A DNA stretch of 64,000 nt from Ostrinia nubilalis. Lineage: Eukaryota; Arthropoda; Insecta; Lepidoptera; Crambidae. The notes below the pieces were generated by a model, which saw only the letters and a program-made list of their open reading frames with translations, had not been told where the DNA came from and did no database searches. The DNA is taken from contig NC_087109.1 of assembly GCF_963855985.1 (NCBI RefSeq), forward strand, positions 6,902,001 through 6,966,000. The letters run 5' to 3'. The first letter of the stretch is position 1; each line of letters begins with the position of its first letter. The translations under genes were made by a program, and so were the position numbers. Shown here one piece after another: positions 1-11,516 of the stretch.

Positions 1-3000
1 CCTCATCATTTATATTCAATCGGCGAAGTTTGGAACGATCCTCCGATATTGAGAGCAAGCAAATCCCTCATTAGGCTCTATTAATTAGGCAAAATACCTC
101 AGGGATGGAGTTCCACGAATATAATGCGATCGACGACATTAAATTAGAAGGTATCAATTTGCTGCTGACCTGTTTAGTGACATTCTGTTTTTTATTCATT
201 CAATATTTAAGACTTATTTTGAAACAGAGTTCTGGTATAAGTTACTTTTGACCTTATTACTTTCAAGTATTGGGTACTATTATTAAAATGTATTTTTTAC
301 CTTAGAGCTTGGGTGGACGTAGCCAGTTGCATCAAGTAATAATAAAAAATCTTTTTGGTCTTTTGGTGATTTGATAATACTTTTTACAATTTACAGTAAA
401 CCTCTATCATCATGATCCAGGCCAGAAACTAAAAAAAGCTAAGCACGCTGTTTGAAAAATCAAATTTCGAATCGCCAACCAATTATTTGAATTCCGATTG
501 GACTTCGATTGGAGTCGTTCCAAAACACATCGAAGTGTCGAGGGCAGGATCATTGTGCTCGATTATCCGCCAAAACATAAATAAAGTACCCAATTTATAC
601 AGCTTTATTAGCTGTACCACACTCAGAGTTAGTTCTAATTACTAAAGTTTGATGAACCATGACCAGAATGTGCGCTCTACATGGCGGCCTTTATTGGCTA
701 TATTTGTTTATGAGTAATCTACTGTTATTGTTCCTGAATCATTACATTAATTTATACTCAGTTAGAAACACTTTTTTGAGACTTTCGAGAAGTTTTGCTG
801 AAGACCTTCGAAACCTAAAATCTTAGAAAGTTGAAGATATTCCAATAGTGCGACTGAATTATAAGAAGTCTTTTATAAGTTCCAAAGAATATGAAAGACG
901 TAAATAACAACACTTAACATCCTGTAATTGTTTACTCCCTTTCGTGGAAACGACACAAAATTATGTCGGCATTTTTATACAAACCAATTGTAAACAACTC
1001 CGCACATCCACTTAGTCACTAAACGCTATAGCACTCCAATATTGACATACAAAAAGCACTAGCACAAAGTTTACATGTTTCGGTATAAAAAATCGGACAC
1101 GTACGAAACCTACCGCAACGCGTCGCCGGTTATCGAACGGGAATGTTCCCGAAATATCAAGAGCACGGGACGCGGGCGGTCGGGCCGGCGACCGGCGTGG
1201 CACTGCGGCTACGGTCCGGCCGCGTGGAGCCCACACGTACCCCAAAAACTACACGACTAAACCACCAAGAGCACGCAAACCACTAACACCCTAAAAATCC
1301 AACACACAAAGTCCAGATTCCAACGCCAACAACCGAGAACGCCAATCGATGCTCCTGAAACAGGACAACCAGATCTTTCCGCCTCCGCTCCCGAGCGAGA
1401 GAATTTTCGCCAATTTCACCAACAACAGTCGCAAAACGATTATACGAAATACAATTTTAATAAGCCCACGAAACGTTAAGTGCCATCGATAAACAGTTTC
1501 GAAATCCATTTAAACGGTTGCATAAACGCTGGATCCTCAGCTCAACACAAATGTAATAAACAGGCAAACTCATCGAGGTTTTCGCCCGTTTTAATCGCTA
1601 TGCAAAAAGGGACGATAAAAATAACAATTGAAATTTCAATTACGAAAGGATTAAATCCGTTGACTCCAGATAACTTTGATTTAAAAATAGAACAGCGCCA
1701 GTGTTGCCATTGGCTGATGAACTTTATGTGTCAATTATAGTAGTTAATATTCACGCACAGCCATAATCCAGGGATTAAATAAACTGCCGACTAAATAAAC
1801 TAGGCAGTATACGAGATAAGGAAAGGTGCCCTTTAAAACTAGTTCTGTTTGGAACATCTGCTCGGTCCAGGATCAAAGTCAAAATGTTAACTAGCGCCGT
1901 TTGCATAAGACGGTCTCCAAACCTGTTTGTTTATAAGATTTTATCAGCATTGAAATGGAATTTCAGATCTTTTACGCTTTGCGAGATAAAATCTTTTCGC
2001 GATGAAATCGGAATGCATGCATATCTTTAAAATCGTCCTATGTCGATGATTCGTGGAATCAAATTGCACTCTGGCAATATTTTTCATTCTATTGATAAAA
2101 AGTATTCCAAAATTGAATTCAAACACAAAACGAACGAGATCGTTAAAGTAAAATGCTTCTCCGCCCAATCAGAGGCCATAAAATGATTGAAATCTCGCTA
2201 CTCGATCTCCCGTTGTCATTTAAAATATATCGCACCTCCTTAATGTTTTTCCATGTCGGCGACAATGTTGTATGCAAATGTTTTGAAACATTCGCAGCGT
2301 TTGTAACCCAAGAGGCGTCTGATATCGTAACAGGATCGCGCTCGTTGTCCGTTCCTATTCATTGGCATCAAGGAACGCAGTCACTTCGAACCAAGTAGGT
2401 ATCAGTTTAAAGTGTAACATTGATACTTTCAATGTATCGGATTTTTGATTTCTCTTTTTACATCCTATAAGTTTAATGGGAATCAGCAATTTTAAAAATT
2501 GTCAACTACTATGCAATTTGCTCAAATTGTATTCTACTTTAAAAGTTTTGGTGGTATCAATTCTTCTAACCTCTTTTGATGTTTCAGTTCCAAAAGGCCG
2601 ATTCTCTAGTATTGTTGTGTATAGGTCTACTTAATGGACTTCGATACACAAAGAGTGTAGCGCCATTAAGTTCTTAATCTCCTCTGTCAAATGTGCGGAA
2701 CAAATAAATAACGGCAATTTCTTTTCATAACAAATTCAGCTTGTTTTCTAATGTGTTAATGTCTTCAGATGATTTGCTACTTAGGTACTATTAATTTGAT
2801 TAAGGAGTCATTGTAGAGCCAGCAACAATCCAAAAAGTTAAAACCGTAAAATTCCTTTAGAATTTAATCGGAATTCCGCGGCTAAAAACTAACCGTCTGG
2901 TCTTCTGTATTCGCGCGTTCTTTCTGTAGAAAAATGCTTTCTGCGAATGTTAACCGCAATAGCAAATTATGCATTTAAACTGTGCCATCCGCTTTACAAA

Positions 3001-4621
3001 GCACAGCGAGCGTCATTTAGCTCTCATCAAATGGTGTTTCCATTAACAAACGTCATGTTTGAAGTTTGAACATAAGTTCGAAGGAAATGATGTTTAGCAG
3101 ACATACGTATATGACACCCCGCAGACAGCAGACTTTTCGTCGGCCGATAGTTTGGTCGGGCTGTTAATCATTATGAACATATTGTATAGGTGCGCACACT
3201 ACTTACACCGATTCAAATTGGGATTCAGAATTTTGTTTTAGATAAAAGGACACAATATATGGATGATAACATAAGATACGTGATGTCGAGTCGTCTTCGT
3301 TGGTTTACAATAATCATAAAAAACAATAAAATCAGACAAACCTTGATATTATGTAACATCTACGCTCAAAATCAGATTTCTCCTTAGCGAATGAAAGAAC
3401 TTTCAAGGTCAACCAAGGTGACCTTGCGGGTCAAATATCACATTGTCACTTGTTTACCCTGACAAATCGTTTACTCTACTTTTCTAGCAGGATTTGCGCG
3501 GTAAAGTTCACGCACAAACAAAGACTTTAAGCACTTTCCATTAAAAAGTCCGAACACCTTAGTTTTTCACTAAAACACAGCAAATGTTCGTGAAGCGTTT
3601 GACTTGCGTTTGAGAAAAGTAGCTTTCTGTCAGCTTTTACACAAAGACGCAGTTGCATTCGGTTCAAGAAGTTTTGTAAGGATAGTTCCCGACACAGATC
3701 TTGATTGCTGAGGTAGGATCAAGGTAGAGTAGACGATGCATGAGAAGTAATACGACAAGCGAATCCAACCTTTTGGTCGAGCGCTTATGCTCCCTTTCGT
3801 GCGTTAAAGATACCGATTTATGCCGATTATTTTGTCGTGTCGTTTAACAGCGAGAACACAATATAACGTTCATTTGACTGAAAGAACTGTGACCTACGTT
3901 CCGCTCGCCGTATCAAGAGCTCGTGGGAAACTCTCCTAGCAAACACAGGCTTACACTGATTACTAGTTTTCACAAAGAAATTCTTTATTTTTGTATGGGG
4001 TAAACACTGTTTTTGCTCCCAAAGGAGCAAAAGTTTCTTAAATTACAAAAACAGTTACAAGACTTAAGTCAGGATCTGGTGAGACTATCAGACAGATCCT
4101 TTAGATTAGATCTTCAGAAATCTTTAGAGCATCATCACAGGATAGTCACGGAAAAGCCAAAGCCAACACGAGTTTTATTCAATAAAGAGTTCACTAGGGA
4201 CCTATATTCAGACTTGTTTCTCTTAACGACATGCCAACACTTAATCAACTATCTTCACTTCATAATTACTCATTAGTCTATCTAACTATATCTATTGTTG
4301 TCTAGACTAGATCATATAACTATTGTTCCTCTTATACCTATCAACAGACCGCTGTTATGATATTAATCAAAAGCTATTACTTCCAATCGGCGCAGGCGCC
4401 GGCAGTATCTATGGCAAATATTTGAAAGTAAACAAAACCTCTTTCCTATCCATGTACCATAGACAAACAGTTTCTTAGTCGGTTACTGAAAAAAAGAATA
4501 TCGATAAGATCGCATGTTTGCATTTGTTAAAATCAAAGTAAAGTCAAACATTTTACTTTTTATTACTGAAATCCCTAAAAGAGAGTGTCCATAATTAAAA
4601 AAATTGTTAAATCTACGATTA
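1..4621. other. Intergenic, no recognisable gene
   Basis: No open frame here has a recognisable domain or a convincing exon structure. A GC-rich patch at about 1095-1250 stands out from the AT-rich surroundings and lies just downstream of a TATAAAAA string near 1085. It could be a promoter or untranslated first exon of a gene outside the window, but nothing confirms this. A lysine/glutamine/leucine-rich open frame at about 4013-4276 looks coiled-coil-like and has no recognisable family. Confidence 0.5.
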
Positions 4622-4762
4622 TGCTGCGTTTACACTGCGCGGAAATTAGCCAAGTCAAGTCAAAAAAACAGTGGAGTGGGGATGAATTATGAATGAATTT
4701 CATCCCCACTCCTCTGTTTTTTTACTTGACTCGGCTAATTTCCGCATAGTGTAAAAGCAGCA
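4622..4762. mobile_element. Short palindromic MITE
   Basis: The two halves are near-perfect inverted repeats of about 64 bp, starting TGCTGCGTTTACACTGCG and ending with its complement, with only a few bases of loop around 4687. There is no coding capacity. The structure is that of a non-autonomous inverted-repeat transposon that would fold into one long hairpin. The superfamily is not clear. Confidence 0.8.
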
Positions 4763-4790
4763 TTAAAAACAACGGTTTTCCTAACAAGTA

Positions 4791-5849
4791 GGGGAGACTG
4801 GGTACGGTTGAAACAAAGGACGGTTGAAACAGAGCAAATATCTCGTAAACGGTTCCACCGGGAGTTAGGGGTCCTAGGGGAAAAAGAAGCGGACAACAGG
4901 TCCGAACACGAATTTAGTGCCTAAAACTTCCTAAGGCGTTGACGTTGTGTGCAAAACGCCATATTGTTTTTTACTGCCCAAAAGTAAGTATTTTTCTTCA
5001 GACATTAACGCATATACTACCTGTTCTTTTTATGTGAATGTATCGAGTGTGCGTTTGCGATTATAATGAAGCTTGTAGAATAAGGGCCAGTAACTATTTT
5101 TAATGTGTTATCATTAGTATCGAAACTATAAAGTATATTTTACCAAAAGTGGGGTTGGGGACGGTTGAAACATTTTTTGTGGGTACGGTTGAAACAGAAA
5201 ATTTATTAATGTTAATTTTTTGTAGATACCGAGAGTTTGGGTAAGGAAGATTTTCAGAGAGGAAATTGACTTAGTAAAGCATTAGAGGTGGTAAAAGCTT
5301 GAGATTCACTGCGGAAAACGGCGGAAAAGTATGGTTTGAAAAAAAAAACAAATTTTCGTTAATTTTATTCAGAATTTTAATATTATTTTATTATTAATGT
5401 TTATTAGGTTTGGAAATATCATTTAGTTAATCATATTTCTGTTATTTTTTTTAATGTTTACTACTAATCAAAGGCTAATTAATGTTTTAGAAATATTAAA
5501 TACTTAGACTGATTAATGTCGTCATGTGGTACTATAATTTTAATATTCGTATTATTAATGATAAATAAAACACGTTTTATTAGTACTTATTGTATTATTT
5601 GTATGTATTTCAACAGATCCCAATCGCTGTTTCAACCGCCCCTGGCATGGGGACGGTTGAAACAAAATTTCTTTTTTTTTAAATTGCGTATATTTCTATA
5701 AATAGTAACCCGGGAACTATAATGATACAGCCATATCATAGCTAAAACTTCAAATTTCAATTTCACGTATCGTAATCGTCACTTGGTTATTAAACAACAA
5801 AATTATAGACAATAAAAGCAAAATTGTTTCAACCGTACCCAGTCTCCCC
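4791..5849. mobile_element. TA-flanked inverted-repeat DNA transposon (non-autonomous)
   Basis: The ends are inverted repeats of about 24 bp beginning GGGGAGACTGGGTACGG, directly flanked by TA on both sides (4789-4790 and 5850-5851). A TA target duplication is typical of the Tc1/mariner group. No transposase is visible. The string GGTTGAAAC recurs inside in both orientations (near 4805, 4827, 5163, 5189, 5629, 5652 and 5825), including a small internal palindrome around 5629-5660. Confidence 0.85.
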
Positions 5850-6425
5850 TACACAGTTATATCTGATCGTAGATTACCAGCAGTAATTAATTACTTTCTG
5901 TTTAAAGGCAAAAACGTGTGAATTTGTTGATAGAGCCTATTCTTGAGGGTTAAAGAGGTAAATCTGAGAATACAAATGTGACAAGAGTTAATTGTTATTC
6001 CTAGGATATAAGTTTTGCATTCGGCTGCGATCGCTTGATTTTCTTTTTTCTTTCTTCTTATGGAACTACTAAACAGATTCTGAAAATTGTTTCACTAGGT
6101 GAAAACTCCATCAAGAGCTAGGTCATAAAGCTGGACGATTAATTTCAAGTATTAACGCTATGTTGTTTCGCGGCAAAGTAGGTAATGTATAATTAAGCCC
6201 GACCAGTCATTTTGTATGAATGATGCTGATGATTGGACAGGTGGTACTCTACAGTCCTGTCATTAACAACAAGGTTCATACACATAGTGGTGTATTTAAA
6301 GTTGTTAACCTTGAGGCTGAGATAACGATGCATTTAGATTGATTGAATTCGTAACATACAGGGCTTACAAGGTGTCCCTTAAAGACGGTTCATTCCGCTT
6401 TGATCCTGGATTTGATCACCTAGAT

Positions 6426-6713
6426 CAGTGTTTTTCAACCTTTTTCATGACGCGACCCCCCCTAGTATGAAAAAAAATTTAGCGACCCCCCGACTGTTCG
6501 CCTTTTTTTTCATGCCTTTTACAAAGATGTTGTAGGGACCTAATTCTTCAATCTATACAACATTTATGCATTTGCATAATTAGATTTCGGATAAATCTAG
6601 CTTTAAAACTTCTTTGATTTTTTACTGAGGTAGTTTTTACGAGCTCTCGCGACCCCCCTAAAGAGGCTTCGCGACCCCCCAGGGGGTCGCGACCCACAGG
6701 TTGAAAAACACTG
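6426..6713. mobile_element. hAT-type MITE with 8 bp target duplication
   Basis: The element begins CAGTGTTTTTCAACC and ends with the complement GGTTGAAAAACACTG. It is flanked by a perfect 8 bp direct repeat, ACCTAGAT, at 6418-6425 and 6714-6721. CA(G)TG-like termini and an 8 bp duplication are the hAT hallmarks. The inside is rich in GCGACCCCCC strings and codes for nothing. The intact target repeats make it one of the clearest transposons in the window. Confidence 0.93.
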
Positions 6714-6739
6714 ACCTAGATGATCAATGTGGAATCTGA

Positions 6740-6947
6740 TATTATAAATGCGAAAGTAACTGTCTGTCTCGCTTTCACGCCTAAACCACTGAACCGATTT
6801 TGATGAAATTTGGCAGGGAGATAGTTTGAGTCCCGGGAAAGGACATAGGATAGTTTTTATCCCGGTTTTTGAAACAAGGATGCGCGCGATAATATTTTTC
6901 TGTGACAGACAAAATTCCACGCGGGCGAAGCCGCGGGCGGAAAGCTT
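6740..6947 (+). mobile_element. Dispersed non-LTR-type repeat, 3' fragment
   Basis: The sequence runs from TATTATAAATGCGAAAGT to GCGGGCGAAGCCGCGGGC. The same text occurs reversed at about 21042-21199 and 32134-32272, so it is an interspersed repeat. I recognise it as a very common lepidopteran repeat, probably the 3' part of a LINE; the exact family is not certain. There is no coding capacity. Confidence 0.65.
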
Positions 6948-7426
6948 ACGCTGTAGTAAGCTAGTACCTAGCTACTAAGCTGTAGATAATACTACGTCAA
7001 CCTCACACCGTGTACATCGATGAGTCGCGAAAAATTATATCATATCCATTTAGGCACTTGTACAGACAACACAGAAAAAGTTCCTAGTGTTTTTTAAACT
7101 AAGCAATTTGAAAAATGTTTTTTACCCAGTTCATATAGAGGTCTTTTATCTATACGGCTTACACCTTATGCTCAGCGTGATACTTATTTATGAGTCAACG
7201 TAATGGACAGGAAATTGATCTAAATAGCTTTACTTTTTGATTCGTCATAAACATACCTAGTAACAACTTTCTCTTTTAAAACGTATTTTATTTTTATTCG
7301 TGTTTTTAAATTTTATAACGTCAATAATACAGCGTTATTAAAACTTTTTTTTAGTTTATTATCACCAATTAATTTTTCCACATCACTAAACGACCAAAGA
7401 CAATTTTCATTTTTTTTTTGTTACAG

Positions 7427-7580
7427 GATCTTCGGATTGCATTCGCGTCGACTTCACAAAGCCGTGCTTAAGTACCGGGCGAGCTTTTTAGGTTACCCGG
7501 ATTTCAGAGTATCCGGATGTAGGCTAGGGCTTCACTTTCAGTCTTCAGCTGAAAAACTGGCATTGTTCTACTTATTTTAA
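7427..7580 (+). other. Possible terminal exon (weak)
   Basis: A strong acceptor-like tract (long T run, then TTACAG) ends at 7426. It is followed by 50 codons of open frame without an internal stop, ending in TAA at 7578-7580. The segment is richer in GC than its surroundings. No domain is recognised, there is no obvious upstream exon, and the open frame could be chance. It is offered only as a candidate last exon of an unrecognised plus-strand gene. Confidence 0.15.
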
Positions 7581-7667
7581 CTGTCATTTCGTTTATTCGT
7601 CTTGCGAGATTTCCTTTCACTGCAGAGTTAAACTTTGTTAAATTAGTTAATGTAATAAATAAATAGG

Positions 7668-7791
7668 AATTTTAAAAATTATAAATAACTTGAAAAAATC
7701 GAACTGCCTACGGCGGGAAATTGAACCCACGATTCAATTCCTGTCTTAGGCATTTCGATTTTTACAAGGTTATTTATAATTTTCAAATTAG
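7668..7791 (-). repeat. Inverted-repeat element with tRNA-like B box
   Basis: Arms at about 7668-7711 and 7746-7791 are imperfect inverted repeats. On the minus strand the loop side contains GGGTTCAATTTCCCGCC, which resembles a Pol III B box. It could be the remnant of a tRNA-derived SINE or a MITE. No A box was identified. Confidence 0.35.
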
Positions 7792-9379
7792 TTTAAGATG
7801 TAACTCATAACGCTAAAAATTAAATAACTAAATAAATAGGAACGTTTAAAATATGTACGATCGTATACATATTATATTTTTTATTCATTTGTATTATACT
7901 ATAAAGTAACTCTATTAAGATTCCGTAAAACCGCTTTCAAAGGAAAAAATTGAAAATTAATTAAAAATATTTAAATATACCTACATAGTTTGTATATAAC
8001 TACAAGTATACCTACTATTTTTATTTAATGGTATTATCGGGCATAATAAACATATTTAAAATATCGGACAAATATTGATTTCCATAATGCACCATGCTAC
8101 CTTACATATAAATGGGAATAAATGTATGAGTATTGTTATTAAAAATATTCCAAAATTACATTTTAGGTACTTACCAACTGGATCTTTTCGGTAAACCAGC
8201 GTTTCACCTGAAAAAATAATGACAATTAATGTTATGAAGAAGGCATAAAGGTATTTGTATGATTTTTTTTCTGTTAGAAAAAGTGCCTAAAATTTCTCAC
8301 AAAATAAGTATCAGTTTACGCGAGCAATCTCACACCGACATAGTCAACTCTAAGATACTATAAAGTGCAATCATTTGTAAGAACGAAATATCGTGTTCAC
8401 ACTGCAGAAAACGGAACGAAATTGTCGCGTCAACCCGCTAGCCCATTTTTCTTGTAGCGCGGAAATGAAGCTGACTGCATCGCGCGACGGAAGCGACAAG
8501 CCTGCTTTGTTGTGGGCATTTCATATTTTTTACGATTCATTTTAAAACATTTACGATAGTACACGCTTGGACATAAAAGATAGGTCTATTCTAGAAGTTA
8601 CGAGCATTACGAAACTAGCGCTCTCTACATCTCAATAAGTCTTGAATTTCTAAAAATATGATGACGTGCATGTTTGATCCAAGCAATCAGTCATTATTGT
8701 AGTGTGTGTGTAGAACAATAAATAATGACGCATCCATGAGTGCACATGCACACTATAATAATGGATCAAACTCCCCGCACCCCGCGCTTCCCTCGACCAA
8801 AAAGTGGTGGGGCGCGTCTTCGTGGATGAAACGATCTATAACGGGAGCAGCGTCCCACCAATACTTAATTTCCAGTTGCCGCGTGGAAATGTTATTATCA
8901 ACAATATCTGTCGGCTCGCTACCCTATTTTTCATTGTTGCTCCATCTACCCGCAACAGTGCTGCGCTCTAGTGGACAGACGCGGAAATTACGACATTAGG
9001 GTTGCCATGCTTTAAATGTGCAAGGAGACTTATGTAGTCTATTAGATATTATACTTTTGAACCTATTTTGGAAGTTGTTTATTTGAAAACAGTGCCTATT
9101 GCATATTGCTATTCTAGGAAGGTTAGTAGTCTCATATTTTAAGGGAACAAGTGTCCTCTATTGCTAAACAAGTCAGGCAGTGTCAGACTACTTATAGTAC
9201 AATTATTGTTGCAAGAATAGTACCTATCACAACCAAAAAAAATGCAACAGTGTTTACCTACCTTGTATAAAGGGAATGTCACACACATCACACAATATTA
9301 TAATGCCTGAATTTATTCCACTTTAAACTTGGCAAAAAAGAGCATCAAAATTATTTGTTTATTAAATTATTAGGCTAAT
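7792..9379. other. Intergenic; one MITE fragment
   Basis: AT-rich sequence without a recognisable gene. The only identifiable object is a half element at about 8725-8858 that matches the right part of the MITE at 43458-43685. A short open frame at 8706-8999 simply reads through that fragment. Confidence 0.5.
8725..8858. mobile_element. MITE fragment (related to 43458-43685)
   Basis: The stretch running from AATGACGCATCCATGAGTGC through CTCGACCAAAAAGTGGTGG to GTCTTCGTGGATGAAACG closely matches the right part of the inverted-repeat element in GR3 intron 2. Only one terminal arm is present, so this copy is truncated. Confidence 0.65.
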
Positions 9380-10246
9380 GCCCGTTTTCTCATCAATCCC
9401 TAATTTTTAAGTGACCCCTATGGTACCACATATACACCACATAACAGGAAATTTGTTTTCAAAAGGTGCACTTAAAAATTAGAAAGAAGAACGGTCACGC
9501 CCCATACAAAAAAAACCCAGACCCGACAGAAACGAGACATATCTCAGTTTTTTTGTCATGTCTTAATTAGTTAAATTATATATTTTTTATATTCGAAATC
9601 TATGTATAACACCAAAATATTACCCTTTGTTTTTGTTCAGGCGCTATACAAAAACTAATACAAAATGCCTATTTATCACCAAAATTGGTAAATGTATGTA
9701 CCTAAATGTCTATTACAGCTGCTATGGAATGTATCTAGGTGACCTGGAGATACAGCCGGATTATACAGGGTGGTTATACATATGGAACGATAAGTGTTCT
9801 CACTCGATTATTTCTAAACTATGCAAGATATCGAAAAAATAGTTACTGATTCTGAAAGTGCTTCACGAGCTCTTTCAAATGGTACCAATAATAGGTTACA
9901 GATTATGGAAGCTGGTAACATTGAATTTTTGGATTTTGTAACTTCTCGTTTACACCCTGTATAATCCGGCTGTATCTCCAGGTCACCTAGATACATTCCA
10001 TAGCAGCTGTAATAGACATTTAGGTACATACATTTACCAATTTTGGTGATAAATAGGCATTTTGTATTAGTTTTTGTATAGCGCCTGAACAAAAACAAAG
10101 GGTAATATTTTGGTGTTATACATAGATTTCGAATATAAAAAATATATAATTTAACTAATTAAGACATGACAAAAAAACTGAGGTATGTCTCGTTTCTGTC
10201 GGGCCTGGGTCACAAATGACCGTTCTTCTTTATCGTGAAAACGGGC
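9380..10246. mobile_element. Inverted-repeat element hosting a nested foldback
   Basis: The left end reads GCCCGTTTTCTCATCAATCC, continuing to TTTTTAAGTG. The complementary right end is split: CACTTAAAAATTAG lies at about 9469-9482 and the terminal GAAAACGGGC at about 10237-10246, with the 749 bp foldback between them. A second copy of the left end occurs at about 27491-27530 in Pex13 intron 4. Small TIR elements of this type are often PIF/Harbinger-like, but no clear 3 bp duplication could be confirmed. Confidence 0.65.
9483..10231. mobile_element. Foldback element, copy 1
   Basis: The arms are about 275 bp long and are near-perfect inverted repeats starting AAAGAAGAACGGTC, around a central segment of roughly 200 bp flanked by TACAGGGTG-type strings. 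A second copy, inserted the other way round, lies at 56448-57200. Because the arms are complementary, the same short open frame appears on both strands (9627 plus and 10098 minus); these are not genes. The element interrupts the right end of another transposon. Confidence 0.85.
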
Positions 10247-10250
10247 TTAA

Positions 10251-11516
10251 CCTCGTAAGTCCCCGCGTACTTGTACAAGTACATACTAAGCATAGTAGTT
10301 CAGACCTGACATTTAAACTACATAGCAAGCGTAACTGCCTAATGTACTTAGCCAAGTACAAATTTTTCTTTCCCCATTTATCGGGTAGTTTTTTTACAAT
10401 GGCAAAAATGATACGACCATACTCATTCAATACTCTATGGTCAATTCAGCCATGTTAGACAGGTAACGTCAACTGTCAGTGTCAGTGTAATTTTTTCTCA
10501 AAATGGTCACGCAGTCGGATTGCCAGCCGGAACGAGGATAGTTTATCTGTTTATATCAAAGTAATCTTTTGTTTTTTGTCTTGTTTTTTAAATGTATCAG
10601 TAAGTATAAATTATAGTTCTTGTAAATTAAACAAAATTTAAAAAGAAACTTAGTATTTTAGGAGGTTCCTGATCGGTCAAAATAATTTGTACTTGATATA
10701 GTACGTTAGGCGTTTGTTACACAAATAATTGTATGAAAGTTGTATTAGGTATAAAATTAGCGTTTTTTTTTTTCTTTAATGTTCATTAGTATGTAATTTC
10801 TTTCACAGTATAGCTATGTCCATCATTCTTTTTTTATTTGAAATTATACTTCAAGGGCTTACTTTTACGTATAAAATATTAAACTTAATTTTATTTTTTA
10901 AATTAGAATTTAATCTTCAAAGACAGCTCGTCCTAATTGTCGTCCGTTTCCATTAAACAAAAATAAATACATTTTTATGCAGATACCAATTTTCAAAAAA
11001 TGTCTTAATTTTTTTTATAGCTTAATGTTGTTACAATCTACCTACAAAATTTCATAAAATTTGAATTTATGGCTTTTTAAAAAATCACAAAAATATTAGT
11101 ATGGAAAAATTAATTTTGGTGAAATTCTCCATATAAAACGCTAAGGCCAAATAATTTTGTCTTAAAGACTGAATTTCATAATTATTGCTTACTTAAGTGA
11201 CGTTTAGAAGAAAAATATGATTTATTTTTAATACTTAAATAAAACTTTTATCTATCTTATTTTATTTTTTTACACTGTATAAAAAGCCTAACGTACTTAC
11301 AGGAGTACAAATTATTTTCAATATTTTTCTTTTAAAACAGGTTCTAAAGATGCTAAACTTACAGTAAAAAATACAAAACACAATGTAACACTTAAAAAAC
11401 TATGTAAAACCGTCAATATTTTATCTCGGTCTGAAGCACATTTCTTAGTTTGTACTTGGTATAGTACATCCGGCAGATATGAATACTGCTGTTGAAAAAA
11501 CACAGGACTTACGAGG
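10251..11516. mobile_element. 1.27 kb inverted-repeat DNA element, copy 1
   Basis: The ends are 12 bp inverted repeats, CCTCGTAAGTCC and its complement, with TA within one base of each end. A second copy of nearly the same length and high similarity is at 49236-50499. The interior carries several diverged palindromes built on GTACTTG...AGTAC. No transposase frame is visible, so it appears non-autonomous. The TA context suggests a Tc1/mariner-like class, without proof. Confidence 0.8.

Noticed and set aside
1012..1260. Pair of overlapping Arg/Pro-rich frames
   Set aside because: They follow from a GC-rich patch read on both strands; no domain or splice evidence.
4013..4276. Coiled-coil-like open frame
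   Set aside because: Composition is suggestive, but there are no supporting exons, family match or clear splice sites.
8706..8999. 97-residue open frame
   Set aside because: Its central part is a truncated MITE, also present in GR3 intron 2.
9627..10098. Short proteins on both strands (also at 56581-56865)
   Set aside because: The same peptide appears on opposite strands because the frames lie in the complementary arms of a foldback transposon.
10216..10458. Open frames at 10216-10458 and 49227-49415 as a conserved gene
   Set aside because: They match only because both lie in copies of the same 1.26 kb transposon; the frames overlap its palindromic ends and are on opposite strands.
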